Positions 1 through 8,670 of a stretch of DNA of 32,376 nt are shown here, piece by piece. Under the pieces are notes generated by a model. That model did no database searches. It was not told the DNA's origin and saw only the letters and a list, made by a program, of their open reading frames with translations. Location: contig CACZVX010000031.1 in the NCBI GenBank assembly GCA_902784755.1, forward strand, positions 1 through 32,376, written 5' to 3'. Numbering within the stretch: position 1 is the first letter of the stretch; each line of letters begins with the position of its first letter. The position numbers and the translations under genes were made by a program. The stretch comes from an uncultured Prevotellaceae bacterium. GTDB lineage: Bacteria > Bacteroidota > Bacteroidia > Bacteroidales > Bacteroidaceae.

Positions 1-33
1 GATTCTTCACTCTTCACTCTTCACTCTTCACTT
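1..33. repeat. TTCACTC heptamer array downstream of argH
   Basis: About four tandem copies of the heptamer TTCACTC (GAAGAGT-type on the other strand). The argH stop codon (TGA, plus positions 28-30) lies inside the array, so the repeat abuts or has replaced the original gene end. A 33-nt element differing at only two positions occurs in frame inside the GH2 gene at 15568-15600. The array may continue to the left of the window. Confidence 0.85.
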
Positions 34-1359
34 TAACAGTTTCTTCTCAGCCTCTTTAACTCGTTCAAAGTGGAATTCTGAGAGCGTGTGGCTCATCAGG
101 GCCTCAATCTTGTCGTTGCAGAGATTGCCGATGCTGCCCTCGTGGGTGTGATGGATGTTGTGGTCGGCCTTGAAGTTGCCAGCCTCAATGTCGAGACCCA
201 CTTTCTTGTAGGCGTCGCGGAACGGCATTCCATTGGCAGCCAGACGGTTAACCTCTTCCACGGAGAACATGGGGTCATACATCGGGTTGTCCAGAATATG
301 CTCGTTCACCTCCATCTTATTAATAATGTAGGCGGCCATCTGCAGACAGTCCTTCAGCTCGTCGAAGGCAGGCAGGAACACCTCCTTGATAATCTGCAGG
401 TCACGAAAATAACCCACGGGCAGGTTGTTCATGATAAGCATCACCTGTTGGGGCAGACTCTGAATTTTATTGCATTTGGCACGAATCAGCTCAAACACAT
501 CGGGATTCTTCTTGTGGGGCATAATCGAAGAACCCGTGGTGCATTCTTTCGGCAACTTCACGAATGAGAAATTCTGCGAGTTGAACAGACAGGCATCAAA
601 GGCCATCTTGGCCAGCGTTCCGGCAATGGTAGCCATAGCAAAAGCCACATTGCGCTCCATCTTGCCACGTCCCATCTGCGCATACACCACGTTGTAGTCC
701 ATGGAGTCAAAGCCCAGCAAGTCGGTAGTCATCTGACGGTTCAATGGGAAGGAAGAGCCATAGCCGGCAGCAGAGCCCAAGGGGTTGCGGTTGGTCATCT
801 TGTAGGCAGCCTGCAGGAAGAGCATATCATCAGCCAACGACTCCGCATAGGCCCCAAACCACAAGCCGAAACTCGAAGGCATGGCAATCTGCAGATGCGT
901 ATAGCCCGGCATCAGCACGTCCTTATACTGGTTGCTCTTCTGAATCAGTTCATCGAAGAGCACCTTCACTCCGTCAGCTATCTCCATCAGTTCATGACGG
1001 GTAAACAGCTTCAGGTCTATCAATACCTGGTCATTGCGTGAACGACCGGAGTGGATTTTCTTACCCATGTCGCCGAGCTTCTGCGTCAGCATCAGTTCCA
1101 CTTGGGAGTGCACGTCCTCAATGCCGTCCTCAATCCTGAACTCCCCACGCTCACAAACCTGGTAGATGTTCTTCAGTTCTGCCAGCAGTTGGGAGAGTTC
1201 CTCCTTTTTCAGCAGTCCGATAGACTCCAGCATGGTGATGTGAGCCATAGAGCCCAGCACGTCGTACTTAGCCAGATAGAGATCCATTTCCCGGTCTCTG
1301 CCCACGGTGAACCTGTCAATCTCCTTGTTCACCTCATAGTTCTTTTCCCACAGTTTCAT
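28..1359 (-). CDS. argH: Argininosuccinate lyase
   Basis: Catalyses the last step of arginine synthesis, splitting argininosuccinate into arginine and fumarate in the cytoplasm. The 443-residue product has the fumarase/aspartase superfamily marks: HSGRSRNDQ at 103-111, GYTHLQ at 152-157 and the signature loop TGSSIMPHKKNPD at 275-287, which holds the catalytic serine. Length is slightly below the usual 455-465, but all core motifs are present. It is the last gene of a minus-strand series pyrE - SRPBCC protein - argH. The 82-bp gap to the upstream gene is almost entirely simple repeat (1367-1440), and the stop codon falls within the TTCACTC array, so both boundaries touch repeats. No -7 box was found directly upstream, so it is probably co-transcribed. 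Confidence 0.97.
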   Translation of the reverse strand: MKLWEKNYEVNKEIDRFTVGRDREMDLYLAKYDVLGSMAHITMLESIGLLKKEELSQLLAELKNIYQVCERGEFRIEDGIEDVHSQVELMLTQKLGDMGKKIHSGRSRNDQVLIDLKLFTRHELMEIADGVKVLFDELIQKSNQYKDVLMPGYTHLQIAMPSSFGLWFGAYAESLADDMLFLQAAYKMTNRNPLGSAAGYGSSFPLNRQMTTDLLGFDSMDYNVVYAQMGRGKMERNVAFAMATIAGTLAKMAFDACLFNSQNFSFVKLPKECTTGSSIMPHKKNPDVFELIRAKCNKIQSLPQQVMLIMNNLPVGYFRDLQIIKEVFLPAFDELKDCLQMAAYIINKMEVNEHILDNPMYDPMFSVEEVNRLAANGMPFRDAYKKVGLDIEAGNFKADHNIHHTHEGSIGNLCNDKIEALMSHTLSEFHFERVKEAEKKLLK

Positions 1360-1366
1360 TGTTCTT

Positions 1367-1440
1367 GAGTTTTTGAGTGTTGAGTTTTTTGAGTTTCTGA
1401 GGTAATATTACTCATTTTCTCATTATCTCAATTTCTCATT
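1367..1440. repeat. TTGAGTT / TTCTCAT low-complexity repeat tract
   Basis: Fills the gap between argH and the SRPBCC gene. The left half is degenerate copies of TTGAGTT and TTTGAGT; the right half is degenerate copies of TTCTCAT and ATCTCAA. The half-units are roughly complementary (TTGAG versus CTCAA), so the tract could fold. It belongs to the same style of 7-mer repeats seen at 1-33, 1866-2000 and 29541-29705. Confidence 0.7.
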
Positions 1441-1441
1441 C

Positions 1442-1861
1442 TTATTCCGTCTCGTATGGTATCATCGCCAGCATGTCGGCAATCTTCTCCAGCCCATCCT
1501 GCAGAGGGCCGCTGATCATGCCTTTGATGAAGGGATTGATGTCGGCTTTGAGCGTCAGCTTCATCTTACTGCTGGCTTCCGAAGTGGGCAGCAGCTGAAT
1601 CCACAGGTTGAAGGGCAGGGGCGACTGTACCGTCTCAAACTTAATGGTCTTGGGCTCCTCGCGCTCAACAATCTTCAGCTGAATCCTGCCTACGGGGGCC
1701 ACAGACACGCTGATGCTGTCCTGCGTGAACTCCAGGTCCTTGGCTTTGTCCTCCGGCAGACGGTCCTTCACTTTCTCAATATTGCTCAAGTCACTCAGTT
1801 TCTCATACACACTCGTCTGTGCGTATGGAATTTGCTTCACACTACTTTCGAATTTACTCAT
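1442..1861 (-). CDS. SRPBCC (START-like) fold protein
   Basis: A 139-residue soluble protein resembling the polyketide cyclase/SRPBCC family often found beside pyrE and argH in Bacteroidales. The layout fits a helix-grip fold: an N-terminal strand and helix (FESSVKQIPYAQTSVYEKLSDLSNIEKVKDRL), a run of beta strands at about 44-105, and a long C-terminal helix (about 108-133) that would close the cavity. No catalytic residues are conserved in this family, and ligand and function are unknown. It lies between pyrE and argH on the same strand and may share a transcript with them. The start is the first ATG; the sequence just upstream is a heptamer repeat with no recognisable ribosome-binding site. 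Confidence 0.75.
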   Translation of the reverse strand: MSKFESSVKQIPYAQTSVYEKLSDLSNIEKVKDRLPEDKAKDLEFTQDSISVSVAPVGRIQLKIVEREEPKTIKFETVQSPLPFNLWIQLLPTSEASSKMKLTLKADINPFIKGMISGPLQDGLEKIADMLAMIPYETE

Positions 1862-1865
1862 TTGT

Positions 1866-2000
1866 CAATTAGTAATGAGAAATTAGTAATGAGTAATTAT
1901 GATTACCTTTTTGGAATTGAAATTACGAAAAGTCTTCAACAGCACATGCTGCCTTGAGACATATCATAATTACTAATTACTCATTACTAATTGCTAATTA
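1866..2000. repeat. Inverted heptamer-repeat arms flanking a 60-bp core
   Basis: Two arms made of 7-mers of the type GAGTAAT/TTAGTAA face each other: left arm about 1866-1903, right arm about 1961-1998. Read on one strand they match except that the left arm carries one extra heptamer (GAGTAAT). The core between them (about 1904-1960) contains the 12-bp palindrome CAGCACATGCTG (about 1939-1950). The whole unit fills the gap between pyrE and the SRPBCC gene and looks like a small non-coding inverted-repeat element; no target-site duplication was identified. Confidence 0.7.
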
Positions 2001-2005
2001 ATGAA

Positions 2006-2638
2006 CTATTTATTCCACTCCGCTGGATTCTTCCTCCACTCGTTCAGAACCTCCACCTCGTCGTCAGCAATGTAGCCTGTCTCCAAAGCCTCGGCCACCA
2101 CATGCTCGTAGTCGGTCAGCGTCACCAGTTCCACGTTGGCATCCTTGAAAGCCTTCTTGGCCACGGGGAATCCGTAGGTGTAGCTGGCCACCATGCCAAT
2201 CACCTCACAACCATAGTTGCGGATGGCCTCCACTGCCTTCAGCGAAGAGCCGCCCGTGGAAATCAGGTCCTCAATCACCACCACCTTCATGCCGGGCTTC
2301 AGTTCGCCTTCAATGAGGTTCTCCAATCCGTGGTCCTTTGGTTTTGAACGCACATACACGAAAGGCAGGTTCAGCGCATCAGCCACTAGTGCTCCCTGTG
2401 GGATGGCACCCGTAGCCACACCGGCAATAGCCTCCACCTCAGGAAACTTCTCCAGAATCACATGCGTGATTTCCAGCTTCACGTAGTTGCGCAGTTCAGG
2501 GTAGGAGAGAGTCTTGCGGTTGTCGCAATAGAAAGGAGATTTCCAGCCGCTGGCCCAAGTGAAGGGATTCGCAGGCTGCAACTTGATAGCCTTGATTTTC
2601 AACAGTTTTGCTGCAAAAGCTTTTTTCGATGTATCCAT
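2006..2638 (-). CDS. pyrE: Orotate phosphoribosyltransferase
   Basis: Joins orotate to PRPP to make orotidine 5'-monophosphate in pyrimidine synthesis. From the ATG at 2638 the protein is 210 residues, the usual length. It has the substrate-binding segment GWKSPFYCDNR at 31-41 and the PRPP-binding loop VVVIEDLISTGGSS at 119-132. An upstream in-frame ATG at 2674 would add 12 residues, but it lies inside the -7 promoter box (2672-2679), so the transcript could not include it; the start at 2638 is preferred. First gene of the pyrE - SRPBCC - argH series. Confidence 0.97.
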   Translation of the reverse strand: MDTSKKAFAAKLLKIKAIKLQPANPFTWASGWKSPFYCDNRKTLSYPELRNYVKLEITHVILEKFPEVEAIAGVATGAIPQGALVADALNLPFVYVRSKPKDHGLENLIEGELKPGMKVVVIEDLISTGGSSLKAVEAIRNYGCEVIGMVASYTYGFPVAKKAFKDANVELVTLTDYEHVVAEALETGYIADDEVEVLNEWRKNPAEWNK

Positions 2639-2671
2639 AATTCTCAAATTTATCCGATTTAATAACGGGTG

Positions 2672-2679
2672 CAAAGTTA
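2672..2679 (-). promoter_or_regulatory. pyrE -7 promoter box
   Basis: TAACTTTG on the minus strand matches the Bacteroidota -7 consensus TAnnTTTG exactly. No clear TTTG lies 19-21 bp upstream, so only half of the promoter is supported. The predicted transcript start gives a leader of roughly 25 nt before the ATG at 2638. Confidence 0.6.
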
Positions 2680-2813
2680 CGCTAAAAAATCGACTTTCCG
2701 AAGAGAAAACACAAAATATCAGTTAAGTTAGCACTAATTCATTTAATTTTCAATAAATAGTGTGCAGAAATCCTTCAATAATCTTCCAGTTCGAAATCAG
2801 ATAGCACATAAAA

Positions 2814-2840
2814 GCGGAGCCCCTGTTGAGAGGACCCCGC
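2814..2840 (-). terminator. Terminator of the 33-aa micro-ORF
   Basis: On the minus strand a 10-bp stem (GCGGGGTCCT pairing with GGGGCTCCGC, several G-U pairs) with a 7-nt loop is followed by TTTTAT. It begins about 27 nt after the micro-ORF stop codon at 2867. Such a dedicated terminator supports this short minus-strand unit being transcribed. Confidence 0.7.
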
Positions 2841-2866
2841 AGTTATGATTAAAAATAGAAGTAGTA

Positions 2867-2968
2867 TCAAATCTTCTCTGGATTCAGTTTCAGACCAATA
2901 TATGTGCCGACTGCGACCAACATCATGCAAGCTACGGTGGCTATTGCCATTACATAAAACATAATCAT
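2867..2968 (-). CDS. 33-residue single-span membrane micro-protein
   Basis: An open frame of 33 codons, too short for routine gene calls. The product starts MIMFYVMAIATVACMMLV, is almost wholly hydrophobic for about 25 residues (one membrane span with the motif GTYIGLKL), and ends in a short polar tail NPEKI. It is followed after about 27 nt by a good terminator, and a TAATTTTG -7-like box lies upstream at plus positions 3028-3035. The NPEKI tail faintly recalls KdpF-type subunits, but no kdp genes are nearby, so no function is assigned. An internal ATG could give a slightly shorter product. Evidence is hydrophobicity plus the flanking signals; conservation was not checked. Confidence 0.5.
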   Translation of the reverse strand: MIMFYVMAIATVACMMLVAVGTYIGLKLNPEKI

Positions 2969-3580
2969 AATTCTATTATTTTTTTAATCCTGACCCGTAT
3001 GCGGGCCTCAGTTCTGTTTTCTGTAGGCAAAATTAAGCCCTATTCCCGAACTGCGCCACAATTCCCTCCCTTTTTTCTCCAACTTGTTGCGACACCCCCC
3101 CTTATTTCGCGACAAATTCCCCAATGCCCTTCAAAATTGTCGCAAAACAGAAGAGGAAGAAGCGCTATGGCTTCCTCCTCCTTGTATGATAGTTTAGTTA
3201 TCGTTTATGTAGCTGTTATTTCATCAGTGTGAACAGGGGATGGTTTCCCCTGTTCACGCGAAATGGTTAAGACCCTTGAAATATGCTTGCTTAACCACCT
3301 CTTACCCCTCCTTCAAAAGGTGGGGAGTTGCGTGGTTTTAGGGGGTCTTTGAAAATATGTTAAAAATGAAGGGTAAAAGGAACACTATTAGGGAATTATT
3401 GCTAAATTCGCAAACAATTGATATTGACATCTAGTTTATCTGAATTAACCATAGTTTCGGAACTCACTTAATCTGAAAAGAAAAGTCCTCTGCCGCGGGT
3501 TTATGCCCTGCTGCAGGGCGCTTGCTATTTGAACCTATTATCCTTTTTTACTAATTATTATTAACTAACTTTTTTAAATT
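2969..3580. other. Long intergenic region with serial stem-loops
   Basis: About 610 bp between the micro-ORF (minus) and susC (plus) with no convincing gene. It carries several potential hairpins: GCGACAA/TTGTCGC arms at 3109-3143; GAGGAAGAAGC with GCTTCCTCCTC at 3153-3180; a perfect 12-bp stem with a 5-nt loop at 3229-3257; TGGTTAAG/CTTAACCA at 3264-3297; a CCCCTCCTT palindrome at 3305-3325; and the perfect 15-bp palindrome GCCCTGCTGCAGGGC at 3505-3519. Part of this must be the susC leader, but no consensus promoter for susC was found. The 3305-3325 palindrome resembles the dispersed CCCTCCC family. Confidence 0.6.
3229..3257. repeat. Perfect 12-bp inverted repeat
   Basis: GTGAACAGGGGA and its exact reverse complement TCCCCTGTTCAC are separated by 5 nt. 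No T-run follows on either strand, so it is not a standard intrinsic terminator. It could be an operator or an RNA structure in the leader of the micro-ORF or of susC. Confidence 0.75.
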
Positions 3581-6500
3581 ATGCGTTACTGTTCAAAGAT
3601 CCTTTTGGCTATCTGTACCGGCCTGTGGGGGTGGGGCATTTCTGCGTCCGCACTTCCTGTCATGGCTGACGAGGCAGTTCAACAAACGGGAACTACCGTA
3701 CAGGTGAGAGGTGTCGTGCTTGACTCTGAGGGCCAGCCGGTTATCGGAGCAAGTGTCATTGAAGTGGGTTCCAAGAGTAACGGCACACTGACAGCCCCCG
3801 ACGGCTCGTTCAGTCTTTCCGTTGCCAGAGGAGCCAGTTTGAGAATTTCTTATGTGGGTTACAAGACTGCTGAGGTGAGGGCCGTGGCAGGCAGACGTCT
3901 TTCAGTTACGCTGGAAGAGGATGCCGAGGTGCTCAGCGATGTGGTGGTGGTAGGTTATGGTACTCAGCGCAAGAAGCTGGTGACGGGTTCTACGGTGCAT
4001 GTAACCTCTGAGAACATCGAAGCCGTGAATGCTGTGGATGCTTTTGGCGCCTTGCAGAGTCTGGCTTCCGGTATGAACATTGTCATGAACTCCGGACAGC
4101 CTGGTGAGGGTTACAAGGTTGTAATCCGTGGTATGGGTACGGTAGGTTCCAACACCCCGCTGTATGTGGTTGACGGTGTGCCAGGTGCTAATATCGATGA
4201 CCTCTCTCCGAATGATATCGAGAGCATCGACATTCTGAAAGATGCTGCCTCGAGTGCCATCTATGGTGCCCGCGCTTCCAATGGTGTCGTTCTCGTTACC
4301 ACCAAGAAGGGTAGGGCCAGTGGTGGACGTATACGGGTGTCATTCGACGGCTATCTGGGTTGGCAGAATGTAAACACCAACGGTGTTACCCCGTTGAACG
4401 CCCCCCAGTATATGGAGATTATCAACAAGGCCCGCGAGATTCAGGGCGTTGAGCCATACGTTTGGGAGAATTACATCCCCAAGCAGTATGCTTTGATTCA
4501 GAATGGAAGCTGGAACGGTACCAACTGGCTCGAAGAAACCTCTATCGACAATGCGCCGATGCACAATGCATCCGTCACGATTTCTGGTGGCGGTGACCTT
4601 TCGCGCTTTGCCCTCGGTTTCACCAAGTACCACCAGACGGGTACACTGGGTGCACCTGCCGATCCGAAGTTCGACCGCTATACCGTTCGTCTGAACTCCG
4701 ACTATTCGCTGATCAGGAGCAAGGGCCGCGACGTGCTGAAGGTAGGTGAGAACGTGACCTTCTCTTCTACCGACAAGCGTGGCGTCTCTGTGGGAGGTAT
4801 CTATGGCAACAGCATCCGGACGCTTCTGGCTATGACCCCGCTGCTGCCTCTCTATAACGATGAGGGAGAATACTACGAGTATAAGGATATCCTGGCCGAC
4901 AAATGGAACTTCCTTGACGAAGCATCCAATCCGCTGGCATCGATGAAGTATAATAATAGCATGGGCTACAACAAGGGCTGGCGCCTGCAATCTAACTTCT
5001 TCCTGGAGTTTGCACCCATCAAGGGTCTCACCTGGCGTACCAGTGCAGGATGGCTTTACCGCCACAGAGAGAGCCGCAGCTATGTGCCTGTCTATGAGCT
5101 TAGCGCCAAGAATATGCAAGCCAATGACGAAGTCAGACAGAGCCAATCATACAGCATTCGTTGGTCTTTGGAGAACACCATCAATTGGGTGAAGTCTTTT
5201 GGCAAACATAATATCGATGCCCTCCTCGGACAGTCTGTCGAGAAATGGGGTTATGGCAATGGTCTCAACATAACCAATGGCAACTCACAGTTCCCTGGTT
5301 CGTTCGAACATGCCTTTATTGACAATGCCAATGTGATAGACAAATCGTTGACCTCGGTCGGCGGTAGTCCTGAAGCACAGGGTTCCATTGCTTCGTTCTT
5401 CGGACGTGTGAACTACAACTACGATGAAACCTACCTGCTCTCACTCGTACTCCGTGCCGATGGTTCTTCCAACTTCAAACGCGGTAAGCGCTGGGGTTAC
5501 TTCCCCTCTGTCTCTGCAGGTTGGGTAATCTCAAGCGAGAAGTTCATGGAGAGCACCAAGAGCTGGCTCGACTTCCTGAAACTGCGTGCCAGCTGGGGTC
5601 AGAACGGTAACTGTAACATCTCCAACTTCCAGTATCTGGCCACCATCAACATCAACGAACCTTATTATTTCGACAGTAAGGACACTCCAGGACTGGGTGC
5701 CTTCCCCGATATTCTTCCCAATGAGGATGTGAAGTGGGAGACCTCTGAGCAGCTCGACTTCGGTTTTGATGCCCGTCTGCTGAACAACCGCTTAGGTGTT
5801 GTCTTCGACTGGTATAAGAAAACCACCAAGGACTGGCTGGTTGTCGCGCCTACACTGCTTATCTACGGAACAAACCCGCCTTACATTAATGGTGGTGACA
5901 TCGAGAACAAAGGTTATGAGGTTCAATTGTCTTGGAACGACAAGATCGGTAAGGACTTCAGATATAGTGTCTCTGCCAACTTCTCGCACAACAAGAACGA
6001 GGTTACCCGTCTGGCAAACTCCGAAGGTATCATTCACGGAAGCGAAAACGCCATTGCACAGAACACGGCCGAGATTAACCGTGTACAGGTAGGCTATCCT
6101 ATCGGTTACTTCTGGGGTTACGACATGGAAGGCATCATCCAGAACGAGCAGCAGCTGCAGGATTACCTCGCCCGTAACTGTAATGGTGATAAGGCAAACT
6201 CTCTGCAGGGCGCATCGTTGCAGCCGGGTGACGTGATGTTCAAGGATCTCAATGGAGATGGTAAAATCACGAAAGAAGGTGACAAGACCATGATCGGTGA
6301 TCCGAATCCTGACTATACCGTTGGTCTGAACATCAACATCGCCTATAAGGGCTTTGACCTGGGTATCAACGGCTATGGTTCCTTCGGACAGCAGGTAGCC
6401 AAGAGCTATCGTCAGTTCTCTGACCATCCCGATGACAACTACTGTACGGATGTCTATACCAAGTACTGGACAGGCGAAGGCAGCACCAACCGCTATCCCG

Positions 6501-6759
6501 CGTTTGGATTGAGGATGCCGACTTCTTCAAGATTTCCCGCATTTCCTTCGGCTATGATTTCAAGCGTCTCTATTCGAAACTGCCCGTACAGAAGTGTCGT
6601 CTCTATGTATCTCTCAGTAATTTCATCACGTTCACTGGCTACTCTGGTATGGATCCTGAGGTTGGCTTCGGTAACGGAAATAGCTGGGCATCTGGTATCG
6701 ATTGTGGCTATTATCCTTCGTCACGTGCCATCCAGGTGGGTCTGAACGTTAACTTTTAA
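3581..6759 (+). pseudogene. SusC-like TonB-dependent receptor, frame broken near the 3' end
   Basis: Outer-membrane receptor that imports glycans with its SusD partner and TonB energy. The open frame (3581-6745) has a signal peptide (about 1-30), a carboxypeptidase-regulatory-like domain (about 42-115), the SusC signature around VVVVGYGTQRKK, a plug domain with DGVPGANIDDLSPNDIESI, and a long barrel. After RYP at residues 971-973 it reads 81 residues of unrelated sequence. In the -1 frame from 6505 to the stop at 6757-6759 the missing family C-terminus is intact: WIEDADFFKISRISFGYDF onwards, ending GLNVNF with the terminal aromatic expected of a barrel. Family members normally have a stretch of residues between NRYPRL and the WIEDADF block, so a small deletion near 6500 is likely. 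As read, the last strands are lost and folding would fail. susD follows 13 bp after the restored stop. Confidence 0.85.
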
Positions 6760-6772
6760 GAACTGATAATTC

Positions 6773-8581
6773 ATGAAGATTATGAAAAAGAATCTGTTAT
6801 ATATGATCTGCGCTTTCTGCGTGATCTTTGGATTGTGTGCCTGTGAAGATTTCCTCGACACGGACAACCTTACGAAGAAGGACACCTCGAATTTCCCGAT
6901 CAGCGAGAGTGATGCCGTTCAGATGGTAAATGGTATTTATGCCGCCATGAACCGAAATCTGGCCGACCCCGAGGAGGATCCATTCTTTATCTTTGACATC
7001 GCTTCCGACGATCGTCTGGGCGGTGGTAGCCAGAGTAACATCGGTGCCCAGGGCGTAGACCGTCTGATGAACGCTTATCTGGACTGGATGAAACCCCTCT
7101 GGAAGCAGCGCTATGCCGGTATCAACCGTGCCAACAATGCCTTGGAAACCATCGACAATGTGAAGGAATGGTCTTCGGGTGATAAGAAAAACCAACTGCT
7201 TTGCGAAACCTATTTCCTCCGCGCCTTCTATTATTTCAACCTGGCTCAGGTATTTAATGGTGTGCCTCTGGTATTGTCAACTGAGCCCAAGAATCTGCCA
7301 AAGGCTACACCAGATGAGGTTTATGCACAGATTGCCTCCGACCTGAAAGCCTCCATCGAGGCTGGTCCGTCAACCAAGTATCCTAACTTTGGCATCGGAC
7401 GTGTTTCCAAATGGGCTGCCGAGGGTATGATGGCCCGTGTATGGCTGTTCTATACTGGTTTCTATAAGAAATCAGAACTTCCCCTTGTTGATGGAGGAAG
7501 CATCTCCAAGGCGCAGGTCGTATCATGGCTCGAGGATTGTATCCAGAACAGTGGATACGGACTTGTTAGCGACCAGCGTAACCTCTGGCCTTATACCAAC
7601 CCTTACACCGCTAAGGACTATCCCTATACCAACGAACCTATCATTGTCAAGACTGCTGCTGGCACAGACTCCATCACCGGTTACAAAATTAAAGACGGCA
7701 TCAACTGGGAGACCGACGAGAACATCGAGAGCATGTTTGCCGTTAAGATGTCGAATGTTCCCGGTTGGAGTGCCGACGGTCTGCTGCGTCACAATCGTAT
7801 TGTGGAGTTCTACAACCCGCGTAAGACCACCGAGGCAGCCTTCCCGTTCTCTGTACAGGGCTATTCCAACGGTCCCGTGTGCTGGAAGTTGTGGACCGAT
7901 TGGGCTGAAGATCCCGATTACGCTGGCGACTACCGTCGTGTAGGCTCTATCTGCAAGCGTGCCGATGAGATTCCCAATTATAAAGGCGATCCTGCCAAAG
8001 AAGTGGAGAATACCGACCTGCTGGCCAAGAAATACCTCGGCGTTGAGGCATGGAACGAAGACCACAGCGGCCGCTATCTGAGCTACGGCTACTACTATGG
8101 TAGTGAGAACAACCGTCAGACCGGTTTGACCCAGTCGCTCGTGTGGCTGCGCTTTGCCGATGTGCTCTTGATGCACGCTGAGCTCTCCGATGGCAAGACT
8201 GTCTATAATGGCAAGAGTGGCTTGAATGCCGTCCGTCAGCGTGCTGGTCTGCCCGATATTGCCTATAGCCTGTCCAGCCTGAAGAAAGAGCGTCGCTACG
8301 AGCTCTGCTTCGAAGCCCTGCGCTGGAATGACCTCCGCCGTTGGGGAGATGTTTCCGAGAAGGTGAAGAACCAGGTGGGCAATCCCATCCTGAATCAGGG
8401 TATTCCCGGAGAATATGCCTTTACCAACGACTTCATGCAGCGCTATAATGACACGGGTGGCGGATTCTTCAAGATTCCGGAGGATCAGGTGACGCTGTCG
8501 GAAGGTGTATTGGAACAGAATCCTGGTTGGGGCGACGGCACCAACTGGGTAAAAGGAGACTTACCTTATAGGTTTAAGTAA
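6773..8581 (+). CDS. SusD/RagB-like glycan-binding lipoprotein
   Basis: Surface lipoprotein that caps the SusC barrel and binds the glycan. The 602-residue product has a lipoprotein signal ending GLCAC with the modified cysteine at residue 24, followed by EDFLDT, the usual mature start of this family. TPR-like helical segments follow (FLRAFYYFNLAQVFNGVPLV, typical of SusD), and the C-terminal region has the usual ERRYELCFEALRWNDLRRWG block. It is intact and directly follows the broken susC with a 13-bp gap, so the pair is one transcript. An alternative start three codons in (6782) is possible. No glycoside hydrolase or regulator follows, so this is a minimal pair without an evident substrate. 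Confidence 0.95.
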   Translation: MKIMKKNLLYMICAFCVIFGLCACEDFLDTDNLTKKDTSNFPISESDAVQMVNGIYAAMNRNLADPEEDPFFIFDIASDDRLGGGSQSNIGAQGVDRLMNAYLDWMKPLWKQRYAGINRANNALETIDNVKEWSSGDKKNQLLCETYFLRAFYYFNLAQVFNGVPLVLSTEPKNLPKATPDEVYAQIASDLKASIEAGPSTKYPNFGIGRVSKWAAEGMMARVWLFYTGFYKKSELPLVDGGSISKAQVVSWLEDCIQNSGYGLVSDQRNLWPYTNPYTAKDYPYTNEPIIVKTAAGTDSITGYKIKDGINWETDENIESMFAVKMSNVPGWSADGLLRHNRIVEFYNPRKTTEAAFPFSVQGYSNGPVCWKLWTDWAEDPDYAGDYRRVGSICKRADEIPNYKGDPAKEVENTDLLAKKYLGVEAWNEDHSGRYLSYGYYYGSENNRQTGLTQSLVWLRFADVLLMHAELSDGKTVYNGKSGLNAVRQRAGLPDIAYSLSSLKKERRYELCFEALRWNDLRRWGDVSEKVKNQVGNPILNQGIPGEYAFTNDFMQRYNDTGGGFFKIPEDQVTLSEGVLEQNPGWGDGTNWVKGDLPYRFK

Positions 8582-8614
8582 TATTTTTGTGCAAAGTTAA
8601 TTTTTAAGTAATGA

Positions 8615-8650
8615 GAAAGGCCCGCTGGGATAGCGGACCTTTCTTGTTTT
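8615..8650 (+). terminator. susD terminator
   Basis: The hairpin GAAAGG-C-CCGCT / AGCGG-A-CCTTTC (8615-8643; one C-A mismatch, 5-nt loop) is followed by CTTGTTTTTTATT. It lies 34 bp after the susD stop and before the convergent patatin gene. The T-run is only on the plus strand, so it serves susD. Confidence 0.85.
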
Positions 8651-8670
8651 TTATTCAAAGACTTATAATC

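Noticed and set aside
2867-2968. KdpF assignment for the micro-protein
   Set aside because: Only the short NPEKI tail is similar, and no kdpABC genes are nearby; left unnamed.
4340-5146. 268-residue minus-strand ORF opposite susC
   Set aside because: It is the antisense shadow of a strongly codon-biased gene, with no domain, promoter or start signal.
6480-6510. Programmed -1 frameshift in susC
   Set aside because: No slippery heptamer of the X-XXY-YYZ kind and no clear downstream stem or pseudoknot; residues are also missing at the junction, which fits a deletion better.
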